Source: Effrenium voratum
Lineage: Eukaryota > Sar > Dinophyceae > Suessiales > Symbiodiniaceae
DNA length: 64,000 nt
Assembly (NCBI GenBank): GCA_963377175.1
Contig: CAUJNA010000461.1
Coordinates: 91,001-155,000, forward strand
Direction: 5' to 3'
The notes under the pieces are model-generated. The model did no database searches, was not told the DNA's origin, and worked only from the letters and a program-made list of their open reading frames with translations. The position numbers and the translations under genes are program-made. This document shows, one piece after another, positions 1 to 11,909 of this stretch (positions within the stretch are counted from its first letter, which is position 1; each line of letters starts with the position of its first letter).

Positions 1-1761
1 AGAAAACACAAGGCATTGGGAGTGGCTTTAAAGGACACCGAAAGGACACTTCTCCTTCCGTGGCGTCCCATATTTTAAGACACACGCATATGGTTTCCCC
101 TTGCCGGCAACGGGTCTACCCTAACGGAAAGTTTCGCGACACATGTGTTTCAGTTTCCCTGCACAAGCTTGACGACAGAATCAGACGTATATGTTTTTGG
201 TTGAAAACGAAAGCCCAAATGAGCATATCTGAGAAACCTGCAAGTAATTCAATGCATTCATTGTTTTGGGTGTTTGGCCAATGTCCTGCAGATATTCCTG
301 TAGCTGGTTTCTATGACTATGTACAGGCCACACAGTTGGCTAGGAGTTTCAATAGGGAACCGCCTCATATGAACCCCCACCGAATTCTGATGTGCAGCCA
401 CGGTTCCTAATCAAAACTCATCTCCACTGGCTCTCAAAACTAGACACCCTTTCAAGTTGTCGAGGACCCTCAAAAAAAAACACAGACCCGGATTGAGACT
501 GGTGGTTTTGAGGTTAGAGGGTGGTCCATACGCTGCACCCTTTCCAAGAATCAAGGGTTCAAACCCGAAAACCACCTGCGTCAGGCAAATGCAACGCCCC
601 CAAGCGAAATCCATGCCCAGAAAAGGAGCCCTTGAGGCATGCGAATTTGAGTGCCTCTAGGCGTATTCCTCATACCACACCCGAGGATAGTATCATTGAG
701 TTCGCGTCGGCAGCACTACAATGGTGACTTAAACATTCAGCAAGCTGGCCGTTTGTAAGCAGATGCTGGCACGTGGGTTTGCTTGCTTTGCCATGTGGCT
801 GCCCATGTGTGTTTCGGTGTCTCTTGAGTTTGTGTGGATTGCTTTGCATTGTACGTCTCCCGTGCCACCTTTTACACCTGGCACTACCGGGACTGGAACA
901 CTCCAGGATGGCAGGCAGCTGGGGCATCCCTGGTACCGCCGCCTCCTGTGCTTCTATCAGGACCTCAAGCTATAAATGCGGTATTGCGTATTCGGGATTG
1001 CGACGTTTCAGGGTTGTGAAAAAAACATGTTCCCCGGCGCATTTGGGATGGACAACCTTGACTACAGGAACCAGCGATCGATTAGACCCATGCCAGGGCA
1101 GGCTCATCGCTGGGCTTCGGCTTGTCAACGTCGATGTGGAGCCTTCGGGGCTTCGGGGCTTCGGGGCTTCGGGAAAATGTCCAACCCAAAAAGGGGGATA
1201 GGGAATGACCCCTACGAAGCGCTGTTTGAAGACCAGCAAGTCGGGCTGTAAGCCTTGCATGCAGTTGGTTCCGGTCCGGCCTTCCAAAGCCATTCCAAGA
1301 CATGCCAGGACAATCTCAAACATTCCGAAACAAAGTGAGACCCTTGTCATGAAGAAGATACTAACGGTAAAATAAAACAGCTGACAAACATAATAATATG
1401 ACGATTATATGTCCTACTAGTGTGTGTCCTCGCAATTGAGGTAAGACTCATGAAATATGAGCTCTCATGCACTTTCATATCTCACTCTCTCTTTCTCTCT
1501 GTATCTAAAACCACTTCCTTGTCTCTCTCGCTCACCACCTAAATCTTATGAGCATCCTAATGGATGATGAGCGAGCTTGAGACATATCATTCACAAGGAC
1601 TCCAAATCGTTTGAACTGACTTTGTCCACAAAGGCACAATCACTGGTACTAAAGAAACGATCCTCTATCCTTCCCGAGTATTTGACCTAACATATTGTGT
1701 GCATCGATATTTGGCTCCACATGTTTTACTGCTTGGATGCCATAGCCATCTTTGCGACAAG

Positions 1762-1895
1762 TGAGTCATAATCGAACCCGGTATTAAAATGGCCTACCCA
1801 GAACCATGTGAGACTCTAAAAGGCGGGCGCACCCAACGTATGGTTGGGATTATCCTTTACTAACCTTCATCTACCCAGGTTTTGATTGTGGCTCA
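1762..1895. mobile_element. MITE family B, TGAGTCA ends (copy 1)
   Basis: The ends are inverted: TGAGTCATAATCGAACCCGG at the left and GGTTTTGATTGTGGCTCA at the right. It shares TTAAAATGG, CCCAGAACCA and GGTTGGGATT blocks with two other copies. Confidence 0.65.
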
Positions 1896-4111
1896 ATTTA
1901 TTTGGGGAGTTTTGATAAACCCACTTCAACGCGCTGATTTCTGACCTCAGGGGTAAATCAGCCAAACCCAAAATCATGCAGGGCGGCCGCGTCTGTTTAT
2001 GGATGGGACGGCCCCCCAGCACCCTCAAATTTGCTGGGTTTGGGAAAACCCCAGTGTGTTGCCAGTGTGTTGGTGGGTCCCCTAAAAACAGACACACCCC
2101 AACATCAGGGGGCCCTTTCTGATGGTTTCCCTTCAAATCACCGCTTGGAAAGGGTGCCCTCAAAAAAGAACACACACACAGACACATTCCTTCTGCCCCT
2201 TTCACGAACACCTCACAAAAAAAAAAGCTTCCACGAGGCATGCTTTGATCTCTACAGAATCTCGCTTGCGTTGATGATCCACCGTCCAAGGCTCGAGTTG
2301 CGATCTGTTGCAACCTGGGAACCCCATGCTTGCAGTTGCAGGAAAGAAGAGAAACTGGGACCCGAGATGGTGGACATCATTGGGCATGCATTTCCACCTT
2401 CCACTGTTCAGGCGGTTTCCTATGACAACTCATGCCAAATGTTCTACTACGGGCTCCATGACCAAACCCCGCTGACGCACAGCGGCCAGTTGTGATGGCT
2501 CATGCGGGCTCTCGAAACGTGGAGCCCGTCAAAAACTCGGACAAGCGGGGAACCATCCAAAACAACCACACGCACCGCACACAGACGCGCACAAACGCAC
2601 ACACGCGCACACCAGGGCTGTGGGAAGGAGGTCCGTGCCGGAGTTTGAGCGCGGCACCACAAGCAGAGGCTCTCGTACTGCCCACTCAGCTGCCCTGACA
2701 TGCAGCACAGAACTTACGTCCCTAATGCGACCTCGTTTTCACAGTTGGGCATCTTGAAAACAAGGCTGGTTGCAAATTGGGTCTCTTTTTCAGGTTGGAC
2801 TCCCCCACAACACATAGTGGCTGCCCTTCAGTTTTCCTCTTAGGACACAACAAAGGTGTACCCTCAAAACAAGGCAATTCTTCACCAAGAGCGAACCAAA
2901 TTTTCACAGGGAGTAGCTTCAAAGGCTGCCGGCCCTACACCCGCGAAGCGGTGGCTTTCCTTTGGCTCCCCCTTAAAAAGCACAAAGAAGGAGTACCTAA
3001 TGAAAAAGAAGGCAACCCCCAAATGGACTCACACCCCAAATGGACACCTACAAATGGGTTGTACCGAGGGTACCCTTCCCCCAAACCCATCCTTATGGCT
3101 GATAATTGGGGGTGTGATCATTCTGCGTGGCTGTGTGAGCGTAACTAGGTGCACATTCCAACAGGGCTCCCTAGATCTCCCTTTTGAACATCGCCCCACC
3201 AAAAGGAAACTCACTTTAAAGTGGCCCAAACGTGATGTTTCAAACCACCCAAAAAGGGAAATATCGGGAGCCCTGTCCAATGACAAGTGCCCCTTTGTTT
3301 TCTTTCGAACGCCCGCAAAATTTGGACCCGACGGACTCCCGCAGGCTGTGACCGGCTCCCACATGAGACAAAGGACTTTTGTTTCCCCAAGAGATGAGAC
3401 AACGAACGGGTCCCTCGCCTTCTTTTTTTCGCGAGGTTCGCCTTTTTCCCCCATATCCTTCTCAAATAAACCATGGACAAATCCAGAAATGCTGACCGAA
3501 CCTCACATATTAAAATGCGACAGAGTTTAATGTTCAGCCCGTCGTCTTGCACCTACCGTGTCCCTAACCAGAACTCGCTCGTATCGGCACCAAAAAGCTC
3601 CCTCTTCACTTTAGCAGTTTTGGATACCTCCAGCACCGCGGCGTCACGGCTCCCGGAGCCAACGAGCCAACCACCAGCTAGCAGATCTAAAAAGCTCTCG
3701 CCTAATCGAAGTCAACATTGCCTTTTTTCGGTCGAGAGCTCGGCTCCGATACGTTTTGTTTTAAAAAGGGCAAAGTTGGATTCCCATACCAAGAGGAAAG
3801 CCTTTGCACTTGGCAAGCAAGTCCCAAAAAGTTGATTTCCAATTTCTTTGTCTTCCCGACATGGCCCAGCACGACTCACTTCCGCAAATTGGCCAAAAAA
3901 AATCCGAACTTGTTCTTTGCCACGGAGTTGGTCTTCCTCAAAAGTGATTCAAGTCCAGGAACTTCGGGGGTGAGCCCAAAACCCCCAAAACCCCTAAACC
4001 CCAGCGGGCCGCGTTACGCGGAAGCCGCGCCTTGTCGCGACTGCAAGGCCTCCAGCTGGGGTGGGCCAACCAGGTCGGTTGAACATGTTAAAACCGTTGC
4101 CAACATGGATA

Positions 4112-4218
4112 TTTGGGTATGGGTCAAATTTAAACCACCAGGAGACCACTAGTTTTAGTCATTGTTTCCATTTATTAGGGTGCCATTTTGGGGTACCTAT
4201 TTTTGACCCACAGCCATT
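4112..4218. mobile_element. MITE family C, TGGGTCAAA ends (copy 1)
   Basis: Left end TTTGGGTATGGGTCAAATTT and right end TTTTTGACCCACAGCCATTT are inverted relative to each other. It contains AAACCACCAGGA and CCATTTTGGGGTACC blocks shared with other copies. Confidence 0.6.
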
Positions 4219-4627
4219 TGTTGAAATAGGCGACCTCTAAAGTGTATGTCTCCTTTTGGTTCCCCTTGCAAACCATCGAAAGCGGGCGTCTAACCCGTTT
4301 TGAGAACTCCGGCAAATCACCTGTTGATGTCCCTAAGTCTCCCTGGCCAATCTAGACTGTGTCCCCTGCGCTTGAAACACATGAATTTTCATTGGGGAGG
4401 TGGACATCATTCAGGTTAGGGGGTTTATGATTGGGCATGCTGTTTTTGAGGCTTCCCCCCCCAGTTTTGTTTGGTGGGTTAAAGGGACACCAACTTCAGA
4501 AGAAAGAAAAAGATGGGTGGTGTGGTTCCAGCCACCGCATGGGGTTCAAGGGAAACCAAACCCGGAAAACCTCCTTCTGACACGCCCTTTGGAGGGCATT
4601 CTGCTTCAAAGTCCATCGCCACATGGC

Positions 4628-4698
4628 CTCGAGCTCCGCGATGCACATGGCCAGCCGCTCCGTGGCGTGCCACAGCTTGGCCTCGGGAAGTGGAAGCC
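4628..4698 (-). CDS. exon 32: C-terminal extension, last exon recognised
   Basis: It encodes 23 residues, beginning LPLPEAKLWHATERLAMCIA and ending ELE. The acceptor is CTTCTGCAG followed by G and the donor is GC (CTCGAG/GCCATG), phase 0. Every codon is GC3-rich or otherwise typical of this gene. Because it ends in a donor, the gene continues. A possible 19-nt piece reading ALQSRQ at 4031-4049 fits phase but is too short to trust. The stop codon was not found. Confidence 0.55.
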
Positions 4699-4732
4699 CT
4701 GCAGAAGTGACTCACTTTTCGCGGCTTAACTC

Positions 4733-4870
4733 GGAAAATGGTGGCTTAATTCGGAAAACCCTTTCATTAGTGGGCAAAAAGAGTGGTTCGGTCCTATCAT
4801 TCAAGCAAAATGGTGGCTTAACTCGGAAAACCCATTCATTAGTGGGCAAAAAAAGTGGTTCAGTCCTAAC
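4733..4870. repeat. 70-bp tandem duplication
   Basis: AATGGTGGCTTAATTCGGAA... and AATGGTGGCTTAACTCGGAA... start two copies. Each runs through CATTCATTAGTGGGCAAAAA to GGTTCRGTCCTA. It lies next to the exon 32 acceptor. Confidence 0.8.
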
Positions 4871-5627
4871 ATCCCTTGGCAAAATGCACCAAAGCTTTTA
4901 TGGCCCCCTTGAGAAAAAGAGGGAGAAGGGGGGGTGGGGGGCAACCCACAACTCCACTTTCCTGCAGAAAAAAAGCGTGCTACCTCCGCAGGGCAAAGGA
5001 GGGCAACCCCCAATTCCCCTTCTCCCCTAGGAAATGGAGTTAATTGCCAGGCGCCTGTGCATTTCCAGCTAGATGTTGGAGTGCATTCAAGAAAATTTAT
5101 AGCCAGACGGGCAACAAGTTTTGAAAAAATATCCTTGTGGGTAGGGATGAGCAACCTGCAACCATAAAGGAATTCCACAAGGCTGAAAAAGAACCCTTGT
5201 TTTTCTTCCTGCTGGTTGAAGGTTGTTTGGGAAACCCAACAAAGAAGACAGGGGTACTGGAAGTCTGATAGATTCCTCAAATGCTTCTTGGTCTACTTGA
5301 AGGGTAAGTTGGTGGCCATGGTTAGCCACCATTGAAAAAAAAAACAAAAATTGTGATTCCCTTCAGAGAACACGTGCCAAGAGAACCGAAACGGTCTAGA
5401 GCATATGGGTGTCTCTTAAAATAGACCCTAAAATTTGCCTTTTTTTGGGGGGTGGACCCCCCAAGCCCTGTTGGCTTTCCTCTGAAATTTGAAACCAACA
5501 AAATGGGGACACCCTTTTTGAAAGACACACCAAGCGGAAGGGTCCAACTTGAGGGGTAAAACCGCCCCGGCCAATCTGAGCCGAAGCAGGATCTGTTGGA
5601 ATCGGTGCTTTTTTTGCTAAAGAGTGA

Positions 5628-5717
5628 GTATATGACCCCATTTCTCTTTGGGGGTAGTGGTTTGGGGCTCCCAAAACGAAAACACAAAAAGCCCAAAAAC
5701 AATAAGAGAAGAGTCAT
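5628..5717. repeat. module shared with 19.05 kb
   Basis: The sequence GTATATGACCCCATTTCTCT onwards, with GTGGTTTGGGGCTCC and AAAAACAATAAGA blocks, recurs at 19049-19153 in the same orientation. In both places it is followed by a family G element, so the two parts probably moved or duplicated together. Confidence 0.6.
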
Positions 5718-5843
5718 ACTGTGGATGAGCAATTTCCATTTCGCATCACGCAATGAAAGCATGGGCAACCATTGTTTGCTGCCATTTACGAGGAAATCAT
5801 CATTCCAGGGTTTCTTAGGTGCAGGATTTCGTCCATTCACAGT
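5718..5843. mobile_element. MITE family G, CTGYGGATGRA ends (copy 1)
   Basis: Left ACTGTGGATGAGCAATTTCC and right GATTTCGTCCATTCACAGT are inverted. The flanking 90 bp upstream (5628-5717) is also shared with the 19.05-kb region. Confidence 0.6.
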
Positions 5844-6200
5844 ATTTCGGTGACACCCCCAAAAAGATGGAAGAACAACAAAGCTGCCAAGCGTTTGGCC
5901 TAAAGAGCCAGCGGCATCGGGTGGATGAAGCAACATTATAATCTGAGCTGCTGTTCTTGTTGCAGGGAAGTGCAGTTTGACAATCCTCGCTTATGAACTA
6001 TTGATGCGAAGGTGAAAAGCAAAAAATTGGCCGAATAATTCGGCGAGCTGCACCTATCATCAGAATCCAAGAAGGTCCACTCCCTGTATTTTACCAGTGT
6101 CAAGGCCCGGGTCGTCCGGGATGCTCGAACCGTGAGGTAGGTTCTCCATGCTCACAAAAAATCAGACACCAAGCGTGCGTTCGCACATTGAGTCTGTCGC

Positions 6201-6279
6201 CGAAGGCAAAGTCAAACTCGTCGCACCCGAACTCCTCGCTGAGAACTGCGACGACATCCATAGCGCGGACAAGAGCCAC
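6201..6279 (-). CDS. exon 31: C-terminal extension, hydrophobic helix
   Basis: It encodes 26 residues, beginning VALVRAMDVVAVLSEEFGCD and ending EFDFAF. The acceptor is AACTTGAG followed by G and the donor is GC (GCCTTCG/GCGACA) in phase 1. The frame is open well beyond both ends, so the limits are set by splice pattern. An amphipathic helix followed by an acidic aromatic patch suggests a folded module. I do not recognise it. Confidence 0.5.
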
Positions 6280-6740
6280 CTCAAGTTCACCGGACTGCGG
6301 CTTGCTCGAGCCCGTGTGCGCAAGGCACCAAGCCTCTCTGATTCTGAGCGGTGTTCTTGCGTCCAGTCAGCCATCCCAGCAAAAGGGCCTATCCTTGTTC
6401 GGGATCCGAGTTTAGGCAATCCGATGCAAAAGCTGCGAAACGGAGCAAACTGAACATATGGATTGCACCCAGACACAAGCCTGATTTCTTCTGCAGGTGT
6501 CCCTTCGTGTCCTTCCCAGGAACTTGACATAAAGCCCCGGAAGCGTGGCCCCAAGAAGGAGATTCCGCAGCACGATGATGTGGCTCAGGGTTCCATATTC
6601 ATCCTCGAAGAATTGCTCATCTTGATAATGATCTAAATCCACGAGAGGGTTCAAAATCTTTCTGGGGCCCGAAACAACCTGTGATATTGCGTGATTTGCC
6701 AGGCAACCTTATCCCATGATGGTATCTGCGTACTGAAACA

Positions 6741-6858
6741 GGGATCCTTACATTATACACCTGAACATTGCAACTTGTAAATGGCGGCTTCCCTTTATTC
6801 CGGAGGAAAAGGCCATGTTTCAAACGGCCCAAATGTTTTTCTTTCAAGGAGCCCTGTG
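6741..6858. repeat. dispersed repeat family D (copy 1)
   Basis: It begins GGATCCTTACATTATACACC and ends AAGGAGCCCTGTG, sharing ATTCCGGAGGAAAA-like and CATGTTTCAAA blocks with copies at 45.13 and 62.49 kb. Confidence 0.6.
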
Positions 6859-7134
6859 AAATGCGCTTAAAGAAACCGCAAGAGAAATCCGGTTTCGTTG
6901 CTCCAGCCAAAAGTTTGGGGCCGGCCCATAGATCAAAAGCTGACCATGGAGGTCAGAAAGAAGAAAAAAACAGTTTGGGGCTGGGAAACAGGGTCCCTCA
7001 CCCGGGTTTTGGTGGGAAATGAGGCTTCTCTCCGGATTTGTCCTCCCCAAATCACCAGTAAACTACCAATGTTGTCAGGGTCCCTCACCACAAGGCCTTT
7101 GGTGCGTCAATTTCTACCCCCCGCACGAGCGGGC

Positions 7135-7177
7135 CTTGCTGCAGGAGTCGGACTCGAAGTCTGCATCGTCATCCAGC
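7135..7177 (-). CDS. exon 30: acidic linker
   Basis: It encodes LDDDADFESDSCSK. The acceptor is TGCCCAG followed by G and the donor is GC (AGCAAG/GCCCGC), phase 0. It is strongly acidic with serines, resembling a casein-kinase-type disordered linker. It lies 2.6 kb below the previous exon, across the ACGC microsatellite. Confidence 0.55.
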
Positions 7178-7625
7178 CTGGGCACTTGTTGCGTTGAAAT
7201 CTCTGGGTGTGAAAAAACATGGTTGCGTGGATCTGGAAAAGCGATGAAGTTGGGGACACTAGAAAAAGCCGGCGATTGAGCAACCCGAATCTGTACAAGA
7301 TTCCACAACATCCAGCAAGCCCTCTGAAGCAGGCTTGATTGGTCGAAATGTTTCAAGTAGGGAACAAGGGCAACCCTAGAATTCACCCTCTTGGCATATG
7401 TTTAGGGAATCGACCGAGCCGCCCAGTTCGTGGCAACCATCCGATTCAATCGGGCCAAGCGAATTGCTGGAAATGCGCATAAGAGCAAGCGCATGAGAGA
7501 CCCAAGTGTTGGCTGCATGCGCAGAAACTATCCTCCCCAGACGATTCCATGGAAGCTCCTCGCATCACTGGCCCCAAACTAACAATATTGTGGTTGCTCA
7601 CATCACTCAGTCATGCCATGTCCAC

Positions 7626-7960
7626 CCAAATCAATCAACCAACCAACCAATCAACCAACCAACCAACCAATCAATCAATCAATCAATCCATCAACCAAAC
7701 AATCAACCAATCAACCAATCAATCAATTCACTTCAATTCAAAACAAAACAAGTCAATTCAAATCAATCAAAGTGAAATGAAATTAATCAATCAATCCAGT
7801 CCAATCCAATCCAGTACAATCCAAACCAATCCAATCCAATCCATCAATCAATCAATCAATCAATCCATCCATCCATCAAGCAAGCAAGCAAGCAAGCAAG
7901 CCATCCATCCATCCATCCATCCATCCCTCCATCCATCCATCCATCAATCAATCAATCAAT
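7626..7960. repeat. AATC/AACC/ATCC tetranucleotide tracts
   Basis: Interrupted runs of CAAT, CAAC, CCAT and CAAG units. The long ORF here is a by-product of the lack of stops in the repeat. Confidence 0.9.
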
Positions 7961-8218
7961 CAACTGTTCCCTTTGGCGTGATGAAAGTGAGCAAACCGCG
8001 CCATGTCAAGTGTTTGTTGCTCAGCCACACCCCTCCCCCCCCAAAAAACAAAAGAGAGGCTTTGTTTTGGTGTGGCTGCAAACAGAACCAACAGAAAACC
8101 AAACCATTCCCAGTTCCATTTTGCCTGCATGAGTGTGTGTGTGTGTGCGCGTCAAAAAATGGAGAGTCAACCAATGTGTGGTTGCCCTTTCAACCAACCC
8201 AAAAAAAGGTACCCCACA

Positions 8219-9036
<818 letters not shown>

Positions 9037-9770
9037 ATGCGTGTCTTTTTCCCTGCCAAAGATTCTGCGTCAAGCCACACGAATCGGATGGTCTTCACCA
9101 TGTGCAGCGCTTGGCCCAGTAGGCTGGTGCACTCCTTGCAAAGCGGATGAAGACACGTGGAAAGTCCAACGGGAAAGCAAAGTCGCCTGTCCCAGAAAGC
9201 AGCTTCGGGGGTGTTGTTTGTTTCCTGGTTTCCTGGGGGGGGGAGAGAGTTGGGGGGGGTCCCAGCTACAGGATGCTCACGGGAAATTCGCCAAACCCCT
9301 ATGCGAGTTTGGCGAATGTTGTGGACTTTGCTGGTTGCTATGAACCTGGATGGCCACCCCCACAAGGGCTTGACAAGCCCCACCTCATTTCCACTAGCCC
9401 CAGCCCGAGGGAAAACGGTTGCAGAAGGACCCAACCCCCACCCAAAAACCACCCCTCCCCAAAACCCGGAAGTTTGAATTGTCCCAAGCCCCAGAATGCA
9501 GCCACTTCCACTGGAAGGGACGGACTTTGGAAGTTGGGTCTTCTCCCAAAGCCCTCCCCGCTTTTGTTGGAAAGTGCATATCTCGTTTTAACGAGTTGGA
9601 GACAACAATCGCTCTATATGGGTGTGTGGTTTTTTGGTACCCTCCCACCTTGATGGAGTTTCCTCTTGGTTCCCCTAAACGACCAACTCAAACCCAGCCA
9701 GAAAAGGGTACTAACGCACGAGCCACCCATCTGTAGAGGGCGCGGATTGACATCCTCCGGCGTCCCACTC

Positions 9771-9828
9771 GCCACCAGCGGCTGACTCTCCTGCGCTGCA
9801 TCCTCGATGCGGCGCCGCGCGGCGTGGC
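9771..9828 (-). CDS. exon 29: basic/acidic helix after FH2
   Basis: It encodes HAARRRIEDAAQESQPLV plus two bases. The acceptor is AACCGAG followed by G. The donor chosen for phase is GA (GTGGC/GAGTGG); the frame stays open through ASGTPE to a GA site at 9754. An Arg-rich helix after FH2 is usual in formins, but no DAD autoregulatory motif is evident. Confidence 0.5.
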
Positions 9829-10145
9829 CTCGGTTCAAGTGGCGCCAGCGGCCGCGTTTTTGTTTTTGAAGCTGCCGCTTGTGGGTTGGTTCGTACACTC
9901 TGACAAGTTAAAACTCAGACACCCTGATTTGGTTGGTTAGAGTGTACAGAACATGGAAAACTCACCAAACGAGTTCAGAACGTCAAAGTAGGTATGGGTA
10001 TTACGAAAACGACGCACTGAACATGTTGAGAAGACAATCAAGTTCGAAAACGAAAGTCTAACTATTTTGGGGATCCCTCTACGAGACAACAAACCCAGTT
10101 GAGGGCGACAATTAATCGGCTTCCCCCTAATTGGTAGTTTGTTTT

Positions 10146-10263
10146 CTTGGTTGACGTTGGAAGGGGAGCGAATATTCAAATTATAGCAGTTAAGTGGTTG
10201 GATTTCAACCACTAAACCACAACAAGCAAAAATACGGGAAAACTGTGTCCCAACGACAACCAT
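10146..10263. repeat. dispersed repeat family E (copy 1)
   Basis: It runs from CTTGGTTGACGTTGGAAGGG to GTGTCCCAACGACAACC, with GATTTCAACCACTAAACCAC in the middle. The ends are weakly inverted (TTGGTTGACGTTG against TGGTTGTCGTTGG). Confidence 0.6.
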
Positions 10264-10535
10264 GTTTTGGTGGCTTGGAGGCTAGGAAACGTACGGTTCC
10301 AACCCCCGAAGCCACTAATCCAAACGTGCCCGGCCAAGGTTGGACACCCTATGGATCCACCAGCTTGCTAAATCTGGGGGCAACATGTGGGTGTGTCCTG
10401 TTTTAGGGGAAGGACCCCCCACAAAAACAAAGACTAAACTAATGGTGGGTTTCCAATTAGTGTCCCTTTAAAACCAAAAAAGGGTATCCTTGAAAAGAGA
10501 CCGACCCATCTGGTGGGGAGAAAAACATGTTTCTC

Positions 10536-10661
10536 TAGGGGTACCTCCCCCATTCTTTCCAGGGATCCTTCTTTGTAGAAAACCTTCAGAAACACGGGGA
10601 AAACGGCTGGTTTTTTGAAAATAAGGATGGTTGAAAAGAATGGAAAAGGAATCAACCCCTA
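10536..10661. mobile_element. MITE family A, TA-target, CTAGGGG ends (copy 1)
   Basis: The element starts TAGGGGTACCTCCCCCATTC and ends GGAATCAACCCCTA; the ends are imperfect inverted repeats flanked by TA. The interior is shared with four other copies (GGGATCC, GAAAACC, GGTTTTTTGAAAA motifs). The inverted ends and TA flanks fit non-autonomous Tc1/mariner-type elements. It begins about 14 nt inside the intron after exon 28. Confidence 0.75.
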
Positions 10662-10675
10662 GAGTTTCGCAACAC

Positions 10676-10736
10676 CCCTCATGAACCTTGGGGCCACCGC
10701 GGATCCAATGTGCCTCCTCGCCGTCACCGAAAATGC
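10676..10736 (-). CDS. exon 28: end of FH2 or following helix (tentative)
   Basis: It encodes AFSVTARRHIGSAVAPRFMR plus one base. The acceptor is GCTCTCGAG followed by G and the donor is GT (ATGAGGG/GTGTTG). A CTAGGGG-type MITE begins about 14 nt into the intron. An alternative frame is open, so the reading rests on phase with its neighbours. Confidence 0.45.
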
Positions 10737-11054
10737 CTCGAGAGCCCGACGGCGAGAGGGAAATCTGACGCCACGTGAGTCCCAATGAAAACCCGTGAAA
10801 GTATGTGGCTGCCACGTTTTGGCCGCTTCGCCATTCAGATTGAATGCAAGCAAGCTCGGTTAAACGGCATAGGCCACCCCAAAAACTGTCCAACCCTCGC
10901 TATGGTAGCAAAAAGAATGCCCCCCCCTCAAAAAATAAAATAAAAATAAAGAAAATATAAAGAACGGAACCAAAAAAAACAGAAGCCGGCAAAAAAAAAG
11001 CATGCCAACAGCCGCGAAGAAAACACACAACTCAAGAGGCAGGGATCCCCGCAC

Positions 11055-11082
11055 CTGTTCGGAAAACGTTGTCCACGGGGCC
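11055..11082 (-). CDS. exon 27: micro-exon near FH2 end (tentative)
   Basis: This 28-nt block encodes APWTTFSEQ. The acceptor is CTCCGCAG followed by G and the donor is GT (GAACAG/GTGCGG) in phase 0. It links exons 26 and 28 in phase. TTFSEQ could correspond to the D-x-F-x-x-x-M region near the end of FH2, but the match is weak. Confidence 0.4.
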
Positions 11083-11149
11083 CTGCGGAGATTCGGAGGT
11101 CTGCCCGGCGAAGTGCCAAGGTCTGTGGGACCCTCGGTCCAAGCAGAGA

Positions 11150-11286
11150 TGAGTCGCTTGCTCAAAACCCGGTGTTAAAATGGTCGTACTCCCAGAACCA
11201 TGCAAAGAGTCAAGACGGCCGCAGCTACTTCTGGTTGGGATTGTCCCTGACTAACCTTCCTCTACCCAGGCTTTGATTGTGACTCA
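11150..11286. mobile_element. MITE family B (copy 2)
   Basis: Starts TGAGTCGCTTGCTCAAAACC and ends GGCTTTGATTGTGACTCA. It shares the internal CCCAGAACCATG and TGGTTGGGATTGTCC blocks with copy 1. It lies in the intron between exons 26 and 27. Confidence 0.6.
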
Positions 11287-11335
11287 CCTTGGTCCGAGCC
11301 GAGATAGCTTCACCACATCACCGGGTTCTGGTTGG

Positions 11336-11460
11336 AGAAGGCTGTGGATTGGACAAAGGAACTTGTTGTTTGCCACTCACAAATTGACCAGAGGGTGTTC
11401 CTGGGATTGGAAAGCGCTGCGGATTGGACAGGGGGAATTGTTTGCCACTCAACTGATCTC
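11336..11460. repeat. 63-66-bp local duplication
   Basis: GGCTGTGGATTGGACAAAGG and CGCTGCGGATTGGACAGGGG begin two diverged copies, each containing TGTTTGCCACTCA. It lies upstream of exon 27 on the plus-coordinate side, in non-coding DNA. Confidence 0.6.
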
Positions 11461-11789
11461 CCCTTGTCCCAAGAAGGTATAAATTTGATATGTGCTTATA
11501 TGGATCCCCAGTAAATTGTTGTTTGCCCAAGAGGTGTAAAGCGCAACTCCCACCTCGAGCTTGTGTCACACCATCTTAATCAAAAACCAGCATGCCTCGG
11601 CACCTTTTGCGTGTGCACTGAGAACTCTCCAACCAGCTCCTTCCCCCCCCCCTTTTCCGGTCCGTAGTCAGCTCCTCTCTTAAAGCGATAAAAAATCTCA
11701 ACGGAGAAAATTCAGAGCCCTGGGAATTCACGTTGTAGAAACCTCTGACCCGCCCGCCTCGCCGGAAGAATGGGGTGGGGATTCCTAGC

Positions 11790-11820
11790 TTTCCGAAAGC
11801 CTCCTTCACACCCCGCAGGC
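11790..11820 (-). CDS. exon 26: FH2 coiled helix, short
   Basis: It encodes LRGVKEAFG plus two bases. It continues the helix of the previous exon as expected for FH2 (Leu, then basic and hydrophobic residues at helical spacing). It starts after GCTGGCAG followed by G and ends at GC (GGAAA/GCTAGG). Reading straight through from the previous exon without splicing hits a stop, so either a 20-nt intron or a frame defect separates them. Confidence 0.6.
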
Positions 11821-11840
11821 CTGCCAGCTCGCCGGGGTAC

Positions 11841-11909
11841 CTGCCATCAGGTTGGCCCTCTCAACATAGGAAGTGGTTTTCTGGAATCGCGCCATTTCCT
11901 CGGGGTTCC
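11841..11909 (-). CDS. exon 25: FH2, PEEMARF helix
   Basis: It encodes 22 residues, beginning NPEEMARFQKTTSYVERANL and ending MA. It corresponds to the FH2 stretch F-P-x-E-L-x-x-V-x-x-A that follows the LLHF helix. The acceptor is a pyrimidine-rich CTCCTAG followed by G. The donor is GT (GGCAG/GTACCC). Only 20 nt separate it from the next coding block (see findings). Confidence 0.8.

Larger units (their letters stand above)
1..4627. other. no secure exon; repeat-rich intergenic or 3' intron
   Basis: Beyond the inverted-repeat elements listed, I see only low-complexity patches, such as a tandem CTTCGGGG run near 1,140-1,170 and pyrimidine-rich stretches near 1,480-1,530. ORFs here lack GC3 bias and splice context. 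The 3' end of the formin gene may lie here. Confidence 0.5.
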
